Shown: piece by piece, positions 18,172 to 26,557 of the stretch
Position numbering within the stretch: the first letter of the stretch is position 1
Layout of the letters: every line of letters begins with the position of its first letter
Assembly (NCBI GenBank): GCA_963704815.1
Contig: CAVPHU010000002.1
Coordinates: 123,538-187,537, forward strand
From: DATKWD01 sp963704815
GTDB lineage: Bacteria; Actinomycetota; Acidimicrobiia; Acidimicrobiales; Salinilacustritrichaceae
Direction: 5' to 3'
DNA: 64,000 nt
Made by a program: the position numbers and the translations under genes
The notes under the pieces: generated by a model
Told to the model about the DNA's origin: nothing
The model's database searches: none
What the model saw: the letters and a program-made list of their open reading frames with translations, nothing else

Positions 18172-19067
18172 GCTGCCTCCGCCGGACCGAGGAGTCCGAC
18201 GGCGCCGAACTCGACGAGGTCGCCCTCGCGGGTTCGGCCCCACGCAGCGTCGCCGGTCACGAGATGGCGGGCAGCCCGATCTCCTTGGACGGTGAAGGCC
18301 GTGCACAGGGCTTCGGCCCACCAGCCGGCCCCGGCCACGACGGTCACGGCGGCGAGTCCGCTCGTCGCTGGACGACCATCGGAGGGATCGATGACGTGAT
18401 GGCGGTCGGTGCCCCACGCTCGCCGCTCGATCGAACTGGTGGCGACCGCGCCGGTTGCCAGGCTGATCACCCGACCGGCAGGGGTGACGTCGCGCGCGAG
18501 GGTCTGCCATTCCGGGCCTGCCGGGGGAGTTCCGCCGACGACGACGTCGCCGCCGACGTTGACGCTGATGCCCGCGACGCCGTCGGCCAGGAGCTCGGCG
18601 ACCACGATGTCGGCGGCGAGTCCCTTCCCGATGCCGCCCGGGTCGAACTCGACGCCCGCGGGGAACCGGGCCCAGCCATCGCCGACCTCGATACGGTTGG
18701 TGCCCGGGACCTGCACACGGACGATCGGGTCTTCCGAGGCCGTTTCGTCGACGAACGCGAAGTCGTCGAGATAGCCCGCGGACCTGAGCGCAGGAAGCAC
18801 CGACGCGTCGAACGCGCCGTCCGTGCAACGGTGCGCGGTCTTCGCCGCCGTGAGAAGCAGTTCGGTGTCGCCGGAGATGGGCTGTGGCCGGCCCTTGGCC
18901 CGATTCAGCCTGCTGATCTCGGAGTGGTCGTTGAACCGGCTCCAGGTGTGCTCGAGCTGGACCAGTCGTCGCGCGGCCTGCATCACGGCACCCTCGGGCC
19001 CGCCGACCACCACCAGATGAGCGTCGGACCCCATCACACCGAAGTGGTGCTCGCGACGACCGGTCAC
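18168..19067 (-). CDS. apbE: FAD:protein FMN transferase (ApbE)
   Basis: A 299-residue flavinyltransferase that moves FMN from FAD to a Ser/Thr of a target protein. Family features: GVMGSDAHLVVVG at the N-terminus, the hinge FNDHSEISRLNR, DASVLPALRSAGY, the loop DPGGIGKGLAADIV, VNVGGDVVV, and HHVIDPSDGRPA. Metal-binding residues appear intact. GTG 19067 overlaps the previous stop and its own stop overlaps the ferric-reductase start, so it is central to a tightly coupled operon. No Tat or Sec signal is visible, so it may act in the cytoplasm or with an atypical export route. No FMN_bind acceptor gene is in the window. Confidence 0.93.
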   Translation of the reverse strand: MTGRREHHFGVMGSDAHLVVVGGPEGAVMQAARRLVQLEHTWSRFNDHSEISRLNRAKGRPQPISGDTELLLTAAKTAHRCTDGAFDASVLPALRSAGYLDDFAFVDETASEDPIVRVQVPGTNRIEVGDGWARFPAGVEFDPGGIGKGLAADIVVAELLADGVAGISVNVGGDVVVGGTPPAGPEWQTLARDVTPAGRVISLATGAVATSSIERRAWGTDRHHVIDPSDGRPATSGLAAVTVVAGAGWWAEALCTAFTVQGDRAARHLVTGDAAWGRTREGDLVEFGAVGLLGPAEAA

Positions 19068-19492
19068 GATGACGAGCTCACCGTGGTCGGTGCGGGGGCC
19101 GGCGCCGGAGTCGGTGCCGGAGTTGGTGCCGGTGCAGCGGCCGGGGCGGACACGCTGCGGGACGGAGTCGAACGGGAGGTCCGTGCCGCGGATGGGGCCG
19201 TCGTCGCCGCCGTGGGCGGGGAAGCGACGACGACGACCCGGATGATCCGCTTCGGCGGTGGGGCCGTTGCGGGTGTGGTGGGCTCGACCGGTGCGGCCGT
19301 GGTGGGAGCTGTCGTCGGCACCGTCGTGAATTCGACCGTGCCGTCGGCTTCGCTGGCCCCGATGGCGGCGACCAGGCCGAATCCGGCCGATGCGCTGATT
19401 CCGGCGATGGCGATCCGACTGGCCGCAGCCGCCTTCGGGCGGCGTCGCGGCCGACGGTCCGAGCTCGATCGCTGGCTTCGAGTCTCAGTCAT
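19064..19492 (-). CDS. Small single-span protein with Thr/Pro/Ala-rich tail
   Basis: A 142-residue protein not recognised as a named family. A basic N-terminus (RRPRRRPKAAAA) is followed by one hydrophobic segment (IAIAGISASAGFGLVAAIGA) and a low-complexity exterior rich in Thr, Pro and Ala with APTPAP-type repeats. This fits a cell-envelope-spanning tether. ATG 19492 lies inside the end of the upstream gene, and its stop overlaps the GTG of apbE, so it belongs to the flavinylation operon. No S/T-G-A-T flavinylation motif is seen. It could position the electron-transfer chain in the envelope (inference). Confidence 0.75.
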   Translation of the reverse strand: MTETRSQRSSSDRRPRRRPKAAAASRIAIAGISASAGFGLVAAIGASEADGTVEFTTVPTTAPTTAAPVEPTTPATAPPPKRIIRVVVVASPPTAATTAPSAARTSRSTPSRSVSAPAAAPAPTPAPTPAPAPAPTTVSSSS

Positions 19493-19949
19493 CGTCGTCG
19501 CGACCCTCGTACTCCTCGTGCTCATCGTCTTCGTCCTCGTGCTCGTACTCCTCGTCGTGGTCGTCGTCGTCTCCCCCTCCGTACTGCGGAGCCGGTGCCG
19601 GCGGTGCCGCTGGGGTCGGTGCGGCCGGGGCCGCCGATGCGGGCGATGCCGCTGGGGCGGGTGCGGGGGCGTTCCCGGAGGGAGTGAGGCCCGAGCCGCC
19701 GACCGCGGACGGATCGATCGGGTTCCCCTGCGAGTCGACGTAGATGGTCTCGATCGACACCTCGGGCTCGGCCAAGGCGGTGGTCGACGTCGTCGACGTG
19801 CTGGTCGGCGCCGGCTCGGCAGTCAGGCTGCCGACGACCTCGCGCTCGGGTTCGGCGAGGATGCCGAGGCTGACGGCGAGGGCACTGCCGCCGGCGGCTG
19901 CGGTCATGGCGATGGCGGCTGCGGTTGTGATTGCGGTTCGCTTCTGCAT
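19485..19949 (-). CDS. Secreted or membrane-tethered protein with aspartate/glutamate-rich C-terminus
   Basis: A 154-residue protein starting at ATG 19949. Signal-like N-terminus (MQKRTAITTAAAIAMTAAAG), a short middle part with SIETIYVDSQGNPID, an Ala/Pro-rich linker, and an extreme acidic tail (GGGDDDDHDEEYEHED and onward to DDDD) with interspersed histidines. The tail could bind metal cations such as Fe, which suits a ferric-reductase operon, but this is inference. First gene of the operon; it faces the response-regulator gene across a 102-nt spacer that probably holds both promoters. The family is not recognised. Confidence 0.75.
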   Translation of the reverse strand: MQKRTAITTAAAIAMTAAAGGSALAVSLGILAEPEREVVGSLTAEPAPTSTSTTSTTALAEPEVSIETIYVDSQGNPIDPSAVGGSGLTPSGNAPAPAPAASPASAAPAAPTPAAPPAPAPQYGGGDDDDHDEEYEHEDEDDEHEEYEGRDDDD

Positions 19950-20051
19950 GTCTCCAAAGGTACGAACGTGCTCGCAAGGGTGGGGCGAGCGGATGGCAAG
20001 GAAACGGTAAAGATCCGCCGTCCGTGTCGATCGCCGTGTCACCGTGAAGTG

Positions 20052-20723
20052 GTGCAGCTACTCGTCGTCGAGGATGATCGAGCGATCGCCGACCCGCTGC
20101 TCGACGGCCTCGAGCGGGCGGGATTCGAGGTCGAACTCGCCCGGACCGGTGCCGAGGCACTGGCCGCCGTGGGCTACGAGCTGGTCCTGCTCGATCTCGG
20201 TCTTCCCGACCTCGACGGCGCCGAGGTGTGTCGCCGGATCCGTGCGAACTCGGAGGTTCCCGTCATCGTGGTCACGGCGAGAGGCGATGAGATCGATCGC
20301 GTGATGCTGCTCGAGCTCGGTGCCGACGACTACGTGGTCAAGCCGTTCGGGCTCCGCGAACTGGTGGCTCGCATCCGGGCGGTGGCGCGTCGCGCGGGCG
20401 GCGCGTCGGCCGACGAGCTGGTCGAACGCTTCGAGGTCGGAGCGTTGACCGTCGATCTCCGGTCGAGGAACGTGTTCGTCGGCGACACCACGATCGAGCT
20501 GACCCCGAAGGAGTTCGATCTGCTGGCGTTCCTCGCCACCGATGTGGGCCGGGTGTTCACCCGCACGGACATCCTGCGGTCGGTGTGGGACGAGCACTGG
20601 TACGGCTCGACCAAGACCCTCGACGTCCACGTGGCATCGGTCCGACGCAAGCTCGGCTCCGCCAAGTGGATCGAGACCGTGCGCGGTGTCGGGTTCCGGC
20701 TGGTCGACGCAGGCGACCCATGA
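20052..20723 (+). CDS. OmpR/PhoB-family response regulator
   Basis: A 223-residue two-domain regulator. Receiver domain: acidic pocket VVEDD, phosphorylation aspartate in LLDLGLPDLDG, VTARGDE and VVKPFG switch residues. C-terminal winged-helix domain: ELTPKEFDLLAFL, DILRSVWDEHW, TLDVHVASVRRKLG. The start is GTG 20052 (or GTG 20049, one codon longer); longer upstream frames run antisense to the apbE operon. The stop overlaps the histidine-kinase start (ATGA). It is divergent from the flavinylation operon, which is a likely target. Confidence 0.93.
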   Translation: MQLLVVEDDRAIADPLLDGLERAGFEVELARTGAEALAAVGYELVLLDLGLPDLDGAEVCRRIRANSEVPVIVVTARGDEIDRVMLLELGADDYVVKPFGLRELVARIRAVARRAGGASADELVERFEVGALTVDLRSRNVFVGDTTIELTPKEFDLLAFLATDVGRVFTRTDILRSVWDEHWYGSTKTLDVHVASVRRKLGSAKWIETVRGVGFRLVDAGDP

Positions 20724-22117
20724 CCCGGCGCCTGCTGGCCGGCTACCTCACCATCACCATCTTCGTCCTGGCGGTGCTGGCGGTCCCGTTGGGGTTCACC
20801 TTCGCCGACCGCGAGCGAACCCTGCTGTTCGCCGATCTCGAGCGCGACGCGCGGATCGTGGCCGTGGAGGTCGAGGAGCCACTCGAGCAGGGCGAGCCGG
20901 TCGACGCCTCACCGCGAATCCTCGACTACGCCCGACAAGCCGGCGCCCGCGTCGTGGTGGTCGACGATGCCGGGGTCTCGTGGTTCGACACCGATGCCGG
21001 ACCGGACGCACCCCGCCGGGACTTCTCGACCCGCCCCGAGTTCGTCGATGCGCTCGCCGGAGGACAGGCGCTGGGGGAGCGGTTCTCCGAGACGATCGGT
21101 GCCCGGCTCTTCTTCGTTGCCGTGCCGGTGGCCTCGACCGATGGCATCTTCGGTGCCGTGCGCATCTCTCTGCCGGCGAGCGAGTTCGACGAACGGGTCG
21201 CCGACAACTGGCGGCGGCTCGGTCTGCTCGCAGTCGTCGTGCTGCTCGCCGTGACGGTGGTCGGCTGGATCACGGCTCGGACGCTGACGGGCCCGATTCG
21301 CGAGCTTCAGAACGGTGCGGTCGGTCTCTCGAACGGCGATCTGTCGACCCGGGTCGCCGCCGATCGGGGCCCCCCGGAGCTCCGGGAGGCGGCCGCGACG
21401 TTCAACGCCATGGCCGGTCGCCTCGAGCACCTGGTCGACAGCCAGCGCTGGTTCGTCTCGGCCGCGTCGCACGAGCTGCGCACACCGCTGACGGCCCTCA
21501 GACTTCGGCTTGAAACGCTCGAGGACGCGGTGACCGGCGAGGATCGCGACCGGCTCGACGCTGCCCTGGCCGAGACCGACCGCTTCGCCGCACTCGTCGA
21601 CGGCCTCCTGGCGCTCGCCAGGGCCGATGCCGGCGCCGCGAGCCCGGTGGCGATCGACGTCGCCGCCGTCGCCCGAGCCCGATTCGACCTGTGGGAGCCA
21701 CTGTGCGCCGAGCGGGGGATCGAGTTGCACGTGGGCGATGCCGACCAACTGGTTGTCCTGGCCCTCCCGACGGCCCTGGGCCAGGTCGTCGACAACCTGA
21801 TCGCCAACGCCACCGATGCCGTTGCCGACGGTGGCCGGATCGAGGTGGTGTTCGAGCGTGGCCCGTCGATGGTCGCCGTCACGGTGGCCGACGACGGTCC
21901 GGGTGTCCCCGAGGACCAGTGGGAGGCCGTCTTCGAGAGGTTCCGGCGGGGGTCCGACGTGATCACCGAGGGTTCGGGCCTCGGGCTGGCGTTGGTCCGC
22001 CAGTTGGCGGAGGCGAGTGGCGGCGAGGCCACGGCGATCGACCACCCCCTCGGCGGATTCGCCGTCAGGGTCACGTTCCCGATCGCGCCGCGCGGCGCAG
22101 AGCCGGCGCCCGGCTGA
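20720..22117 (+). CDS. Sensor histidine kinase
   Basis: A 465-residue membrane kinase paired with the response regulator by an ATGA overlap. First membrane helix residues about 8-27, an extracytoplasmic sensor of about 140 residues, second helix LGLLAVVVLLAVTVVGWIT, HAMP linker (GPIRELQNGAVGL), phospho-acceptor histidine in SAASHELRTPLTALRL, and an ATPase domain with N-box NLIANATDAV, G1 DDGPGVPE and G2 GSGLGLALV. It should autophosphorylate and pass phosphate to the partner regulator. The signal is unknown; the divergent redox operon suggests an envelope redox or metal cue (inference). Confidence 0.93.
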   Translation: MTRRLLAGYLTITIFVLAVLAVPLGFTFADRERTLLFADLERDARIVAVEVEEPLEQGEPVDASPRILDYARQAGARVVVVDDAGVSWFDTDAGPDAPRRDFSTRPEFVDALAGGQALGERFSETIGARLFFVAVPVASTDGIFGAVRISLPASEFDERVADNWRRLGLLAVVVLLAVTVVGWITARTLTGPIRELQNGAVGLSNGDLSTRVAADRGPPELREAAATFNAMAGRLEHLVDSQRWFVSAASHELRTPLTALRLRLETLEDAVTGEDRDRLDAALAETDRFAALVDGLLALARADAGAASPVAIDVAAVARARFDLWEPLCAERGIELHVGDADQLVVLALPTALGQVVDNLIANATDAVADGGRIEVVFERGPSMVAVTVADDGPGVPEDQWEAVFERFRRGSDVITEGSGLGLALVRQLAEASGGEATAIDHPLGGFAVRVTFPIAPRGAEPAPG

Positions 22118-22132
22118 GCCGAGTCGTCGGGG

Positions 22133-23968
22133 CTACTCGGCTCGGGCGTTCTTCTCCGACTTCTTCTGCCGCGCCCGGAGGTTGGGGTCGAGTTCGACCT
22201 TGCGCAGCCGGATCGAGGTCGGCGTGACCTCGGCGCATTCGTCGGAGCTGATGAACTCGAGGGCCTGTTCGAGGCTGAGGTCGCGGGGCGGAGTGAGCTT
22301 GACGGTGTTGTCGGATGCAGCCGCTCGCACGTTGGTCTGCTTCTTCTCGCGGCACACGTTGACGTCCATGTCGTCGCTGCGCCGGTTCTCGCCGACCATC
22401 ATCCCCTCGTAGACCTCGTCGCCGGGGGCCACCATCATCGTGGCGCGCTCCTGCAGGTTGACCAGGGCATAGGTCGTGACCGGGCCGCGGCGGTCAGAGA
22501 CGAGGCTGCCCGACGAGCGGGTCCGGATCTCGCCGAACCAGGGCTCCCAGCCCTCGTGCACGCTGTGCAGCAGGCCGCTTCCGCGTGTGGTGGTGAGAAA
22601 CTCAGTTCGGAACCCGATGAGCCCACGAGCCGGCACCAGGTAGTCGAGGCGAACCCACCCCGTGCCGTGGTTGACCATCTGTTCGAGCCGGCCCTTCCGG
22701 GTGGCCAGCAGCTGGGTGACGTCGCCCACGTGTTCGTCGGGCAGGTCGATGGTGACCCGCTCGACCGGCTCGTGGAGCGTGCCGTCGATCTCGCGGGTGA
22801 GGACCTCGGGCTTCCCGACGGTCAGTTCGAAGCCTTCGCGTCGCATCTGTTCGACGAGGATCGCGAGTTGGAGTTCGCCGCGTCCCTGGACCTCCCATGC
22901 GTCGGGTCGGTCGGTCGGGAACACCCGCATCGACACGTTGCCGACCAGCTCGGAGTCGAGGCGGTTCTTGACGAGTCGGGCCGTGAGCTTCGAGCCGTCG
23001 CGGCCTGCGAGCGGCGAGGTGTTGATGCCGATCGTCATCGACAGGCTCGGCTCGTCGACGGTGATGACCGGGAGGGGGCGGGGGTCATCGAGGTCGGCGA
23101 GCGTTTCGCCGATCGTGACCTCGGGGAGTCCGGCGATGGCCATGAGGTCGCCGGGACCCGCTTCGTCGGCATCGACCCGCTCGAGATTCTGGGTTCGGTA
23201 CAGCTCGGTGATCTTTGCCGGCTCGATGGTTCCGTCGGTGCGACACCAAGCCACCGTCTGGCCCCGCTTCACGGTGCCGTGCATGACGCGGCACATGGCG
23301 AGCCGCCCGACGTAGGGCGACGCGTCGAGGTTGGTGACCCACGCCTGGAACGGGTGGTCGGGGTCGTGAAGGGGCGCCGGGATCGTGGTGCGAAGCACCT
23401 CGAACAGAGGCTCGAGGTCGTTGCCGATGGCATCGGGGTCGGTGCCACACCGTCCCTCGCGGGCGATGGCGTACAGCACCGGGAACTCGATCTGGTGGTC
23501 GTGGGCGTCGAGGTCGAGGAACAGCCCGTAGACCTCGTCGACCACTTCGGCGATGCGGGCATCGGGTCGGTCGATCTTGTTGATGACCACCACGATCGGG
23601 AGATCGTCGGCCAGCGCCTTGCGGAGGACGTAGCGGGTCTGGGGGAGTGGGCCCTCGCTGGCGTCGACCAGCAGCACGGCGCCGTCGACCATCGTCAGCG
23701 CCCGCTCGACCTCGCCACCGAAGTCGGCGTGGCCTGGGGTGTCGACGATGTTGTAGGTGATGCCCTCCTTGGTCACCGCGGTGTTCTTGGCGAGGATCGT
23801 GATGCCCTTCTCGCGTTCGAGGTCACCGGAGTCCATGACCCGTTCGTTGACCGTCTCGTGCTCGCCGAACGCGCCGGATTGCCAGAGCATGGCGTCGACC
23901 AGCGTGGTCTTGCCATGGTCGACGTGGGCGATGATCGCCACGTTGCGGAGGTCGTCTCGGGTCTGCAT
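22133..23968 (-). CDS. typA: Translational GTPase TypA/BipA
   Basis: A 611-residue ribosome-associated GTPase. G1 is AHVDHGKTTLVD, the switch region contains ERVMDSGDLEREKGITILAK, G3 is DTPGHADFGGEVER and G4 is NKIDRPDAR. The later domains have the TypA-specific C-terminal region (LVPARGLIGFRTEFLT, GEIRTRSSGSLVSDRRG). Length is typical. It probably assists ribosome assembly or stress adaptation. Its promoter shares a 16-nt block with that of valS (see 23980). Confidence 0.96.
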   Translation of the reverse strand: MQTRDDLRNVAIIAHVDHGKTTLVDAMLWQSGAFGEHETVNERVMDSGDLEREKGITILAKNTAVTKEGITYNIVDTPGHADFGGEVERALTMVDGAVLLVDASEGPLPQTRYVLRKALADDLPIVVVINKIDRPDARIAEVVDEVYGLFLDLDAHDHQIEFPVLYAIAREGRCGTDPDAIGNDLEPLFEVLRTTIPAPLHDPDHPFQAWVTNLDASPYVGRLAMCRVMHGTVKRGQTVAWCRTDGTIEPAKITELYRTQNLERVDADEAGPGDLMAIAGLPEVTIGETLADLDDPRPLPVITVDEPSLSMTIGINTSPLAGRDGSKLTARLVKNRLDSELVGNVSMRVFPTDRPDAWEVQGRGELQLAILVEQMRREGFELTVGKPEVLTREIDGTLHEPVERVTIDLPDEHVGDVTQLLATRKGRLEQMVNHGTGWVRLDYLVPARGLIGFRTEFLTTTRGSGLLHSVHEGWEPWFGEIRTRSSGSLVSDRRGPVTTYALVNLQERATMMVAPGDEVYEGMMVGENRRSDDMDVNVCREKKQTNVRAAASDNTVKLTPPRDLSLEQALEFISSDECAEVTPTSIRLRKVELDPNLRARQKKSEKNARAE

Positions 23969-23979
23969 GGGGAACAGAC

Positions 23980-23995
23980 GAGGCTAACGGTGGGC
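23980..23995 (-). promoter_or_regulatory. Promoter block of typA, identical to the valS promoter
   Basis: GAGGCTAACGGTGGGC on the plus strand. On the coding strand this gives -10 TAGCCT, 12 nt before ATG 23968. The same 16 bases occur at 40265-40280 upstream of valS. Sharing between two translation genes suggests a common sigma factor or regulator. Confidence 0.5.
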
Positions 23996-24079
23996 TTCGG
24001 GGCGGCTCGCATCGTGAAGGGTGCGGTGGGGAGGGACCCAGGCGACATCAGAGTTTGATCTGACCACCGGAGTTCTCCC

Positions 24080-24085
24080 TACAGT
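24080..24085 (+). promoter_or_regulatory. -10 box, leaderless promoter of the cupredoxin gene
   Basis: TACAGT lies exactly 6 nt before ATG 24092, with TTGATC 19 nt further upstream as a possible -35. No ribosome-binding site fits, so a leaderless mRNA is expected. Confidence 0.55.
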
Positions 24086-24091
24086 GCGGCG

Positions 24092-24493
24092 ATGTCTCGG
24101 CGACTCTCGGTGGCGCTCGTCGCTGCCTCGTTGTTCTTGCTGGCCGCATGCGGAGACTCGGACGACGGCGGCGGCGTACCGACCGGTCCGCTCGTCGATG
24201 GGGTGACCGTCGAGGTCGACGCCCCCGACAACTTCTTCCGGCCCGAGGCCATCGAGGTCGAGGCCGGCACCGAGGTCGTCTGGACCAACACCGGTCGCAA
24301 CGACCACAACGTGATCCTGTCCGACAGCAAGGAGATCCTCGTCGCGACGGATGACTTCGCCCCGACCGATGTCGGGTCGTTCCGCTTCACCGAGGTCGGC
24401 ACCTTTCGCTACTACTGTTCGATCCACGGCACCCCCGACGTCGGCATGATCGGCGTGGTCGAAGTCGTCCCACCCAAGGAGACCCCCGCATGA
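24092..24493 (+). CDS. Cupredoxin-domain lipoprotein (plastocyanin-like)
   Basis: A 133-residue blue-copper protein anchored by lipid: signal with lipobox LLAACGDS, then one cupredoxin domain. Copper ligands visible are the histidine in RNDHNVI and the cysteine, histidine and methionine of YYCSIHGTPDVGM. It would carry electrons or copper on the outside of the membrane. A tiny open frame (24490-24552, 20 codons) overlaps its stop but has no recognisable content. The gene is followed by an 11-bp inverted repeat and then by palindrome copy 2. Confidence 0.92.
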   Translation: MSRRLSVALVAASLFLLAACGDSDDGGGVPTGPLVDGVTVEVDAPDNFFRPEAIEVEAGTEVVWTNTGRNDHNVILSDSKEILVATDDFAPTDVGSFRFTEVGTFRYYCSIHGTPDVGMIGVVEVVPPKETPA

Positions 24494-24529
24494 CCCGGTT
24501 CTCGTCGAAGAGCGGCTGGCTCGTCCCGC

Positions 24530-24567
24530 ACGCGAGATCGAGGCGTGTCTGACGAGCGATCTCGCGT
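24530..24567. terminator. Inverted repeat after the cupredoxin gene, possible terminator
   Basis: ACGCGAGATCG (24530-24540) pairs perfectly with CGATCTCGCGT (24557-24567) around a 16-nt loop. There is no T-run, so intrinsic termination is uncertain; it could also be an operator or mRNA-end stabiliser. Confidence 0.4.
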
Positions 24568-24594
24568 CCCACGTGGCTGATGACTTCTAGCCCG

Positions 24595-24645
24595 GGTTCT
24601 TTGCTGCTGGATGACCACCCAGTGGTCATCCAGCAGCAAAGAATC
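24595..24645. repeat. 51-nt palindromic repeat, copy 2
   Basis: Arms 24595-24616 and 24623/24624-24645 around a 7-nt centre, with one G-T wobble in 22 pairs. The core is TTGCTGCTGGATGACC. It sits between the cupredoxin gene and the HAD gene, and the HAD ribosome site (GGAGGG) begins right after it. Confidence 0.88.
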
Positions 24646-24662
24646 AGGCGGAGGGCGCGATC

Positions 24663-25337
24663 TTGAGCGCCATCGACCTGGTCATCTTCGACTGTGACGG
24701 GGTGCTGGTCGACAGCGAACGGCTCATCGTGAAGGTGGAGGCCCAGATCTGCGCCGAGCGCGGCTGGAACCTCACCGAGGGCGACATCATTCGCGAGTTC
24801 GTCGGGCTGTCCGATGAGGCGATGCGCGCCCGGCTTTCGGAGCTGGTGGGCGAGGAGCTCGACGCGGACTGGGACACCGAGTACACCGATCGCTACCGCG
24901 CCGCGTTGGCATCTGATCTCCGGGCGGTCCCGGGAGTGGCCGACGCCATCGACGCCGTCGAAGCTGCCGGCCTCATGACATGTGTGGCCTCGAGCGGGAG
25001 CCACGAGAAGATGCGCCTGACACTCGGCAAGACCGCCTTGTGGGACCGCTTCGACGGGCGAATCTTCAGCTCCACGTCTCCCGAGGTCGCCCGCGGCAAG
25101 CCCGCGCCCGACCTCTTCCTCCACGCTGCGGCCCAGATGAGGGTGGACCCCGTGCGGTGCGCTGTCATCGAGGACAGCCCGTACGGCATCGAGGCGGCGC
25201 TGGCGGCCGGCATGGCGCCGTTCGGCTTCGCAGGAAGTGTGATTCCGGCGCCGCGCCTCGCTGCTGACGGCGTCGTGGTCTTCGCGCACATGGACGAGCT
25301 TCCGGCTGCACTCGGCCTCGATCGTGGCCCCATGTGA
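24663..25337 (+). CDS. HAD-family hydrolase (beta-phosphoglucomutase/GPH-like)
   Basis: A 224-residue phosphatase or phosphomutase. Motif I is FDCDGVLVDSE (nucleophile and acid aspartates), motif II ASSGS, motif III lysine in GKPAPDLFL and motif IV VIEDSPYGIEAA; the helical cap lies between residues about 20 and 85. It acts on a small phosphorylated metabolite that cannot be specified. It starts with TTG at 24663 behind GGAGGG; no better ATG or GTG is present. It is bracketed by palindrome copies 2 and 3, as if the gene were a unit delimited by them. Confidence 0.92.
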   Translation: MSAIDLVIFDCDGVLVDSERLIVKVEAQICAERGWNLTEGDIIREFVGLSDEAMRARLSELVGEELDADWDTEYTDRYRAALASDLRAVPGVADAIDAVEAAGLMTCVASSGSHEKMRLTLGKTALWDRFDGRIFSSTSPEVARGKPAPDLFLHAAAQMRVDPVRCAVIEDSPYGIEAALAAGMAPFGFAGSVIPAPRLAADGVVVFAHMDELPAALGLDRGPM

Positions 25338-25346
25338 GGACAACCG

Positions 25347-25397
25347 GATTCCTTGCTGCTGGATGACCACCTAGGGGTCATCCAGCAGCCAAGAATC
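25347..25397. repeat. 51-nt palindromic repeat, copy 3
   Basis: Arms 25347-25368 and 25376-25397 around the 7-nt centre ACCTAGG, with two mismatches in 22 pairs. It starts 10 nt after the HAD stop codon and lies about 100 nt before the DUF559-type gene. Confidence 0.88.
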
Positions 25398-25498
25398 TGA
25401 GACCGGCCTGACGGCGTTCGGTGGGGGATAGCTTGGCACAGAGCCATCGCGTCCTGGCTGGAAGTGACGACGGAGTTCTCCAAAGACATGGAGTCGTC

Positions 25499-26551
25499 AT
25501 GCTTCCGCCGTCGGTCCACCAGATCCTTCGCTCCCAGTACGGTCTCATCGGACGCCGTCAAGCCCGTGAGATGCTGACCCGCAACGAGGTCCGCCGCCTC
25601 TGCCGGCACCCTGACATCGAGCCCCTCTCCGGTCGCGTTCTTCGTCATCGTTCGACCCCGGTTTCCCTCGGTACACAGCTCTTGGCGCCCGTGCTCGATG
25701 CGCAGCCGAACGCCGCGCTCTGGGATGAGAGCGCTGCGCTCTGGTGGGGATTCGGCCGCGACCGCAGTCCGATCGTGCAGGTGGCGAGGGTCAGGCACGA
25801 CATCCGCGAGCCGCTCGGCCGCCTGCACCGGGTGACCGGTCTCGATCAAACCGACTTCACGGTTCACCAGGGCATCCCGATCGCCCGTCCGGAGCGCGTC
25901 ATCCTCGGACTCGCCGCCGCCTGGACCCGAGCGTGGAAGCCGTCGAGATTTCGTGGCGGCGACCTCACCGACGCCCAAGTCCTGGCACCGGTGATCGACC
26001 GGGTCGGGGCATCACTCGATCATGCGTGGCGCCAGGGCCTCATCGACGGTCCGTTCATCCACGACCTGGCCGATCGCTTCTCCGTCAGCGGGCAGGCAGG
26101 GATCGTTGCGCTTCGAGAGGCCTTGAAGCGCCGCCCCCCTGATTACCTGGCTCGGGGAAGCCGTCTCGAAGAACGTTTCGAACAGCTCCTCGGGGCACCG
26201 GCGCAGGAGTTCGATCGGCAGGTCGAGATCCGCGACACGGCCGGCCTCATCGGCCGAGTCGACTACTGGGCCAAGCGTGTCGCGCTCGTCGTCGAGGTCA
26301 ACGGCGAGACGTTCCACAGCAGCCTGACCGACCGGGCGAACGACGATCGCCGCTACCAGCGTCTTCTTGCCGTCGGGCTCTCGGTGCTCGTGGTGTGGGA
26401 GTACGACATCTGGCACCAACCGGCCGCTGTTCGCGAGGCGGTCATCCACCGTCTGCGTCTCCCCGATGGCGAACCCAAGCTGCATCGGCCGACCCGTGCA
26501 CCGTGGGAGCTCCTCCCAGAGCGCACCACCGGAGTCCCTGAGGCTGGGTGA
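25499..26551 (+). CDS. AbiEi-antitoxin-like/DUF559 (Vsr-type endonuclease fold) protein
   Basis: A 350-residue protein of a family common in actinomycetes. The N-terminal third resembles the AbiEi antitoxin-type helix region (QILRSQYGLIGRRQAREMLT). The C-terminus has a DUF559 restriction-endonuclease-like core with GRVDYWAKRVALVVEVNGE (Asp and Glu of the nuclease site), SSLTDRANDDRRYQRLL and VLVVWEYDIW. ATG 25499 is taken because the upstream extension lacks family character. No AbiEii partner is adjacent, so a toxin-antitoxin role is unproven; a nuclease or DNA-binding role is equally possible. Between palindrome copies 3 and 4. Confidence 0.85.
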   Translation: MLPPSVHQILRSQYGLIGRRQAREMLTRNEVRRLCRHPDIEPLSGRVLRHRSTPVSLGTQLLAPVLDAQPNAALWDESAALWWGFGRDRSPIVQVARVRHDIREPLGRLHRVTGLDQTDFTVHQGIPIARPERVILGLAAAWTRAWKPSRFRGGDLTDAQVLAPVIDRVGASLDHAWRQGLIDGPFIHDLADRFSVSGQAGIVALREALKRRPPDYLARGSRLEERFEQLLGAPAQEFDRQVEIRDTAGLIGRVDYWAKRVALVVEVNGETFHSSLTDRANDDRRYQRLLAVGLSVLVVWEYDIWHQPAAVREAVIHRLRLPDGEPKLHRPTRAPWELLPERTTGVPEAG

Positions 26552-26557
26552 TCTCCC

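Noticed and set aside
24490..24552. 20-codon frame overlapping the cupredoxin stop
   Set aside because: ATGA overlap is suggestive, but the product has no features and ends inside the inverted repeat.
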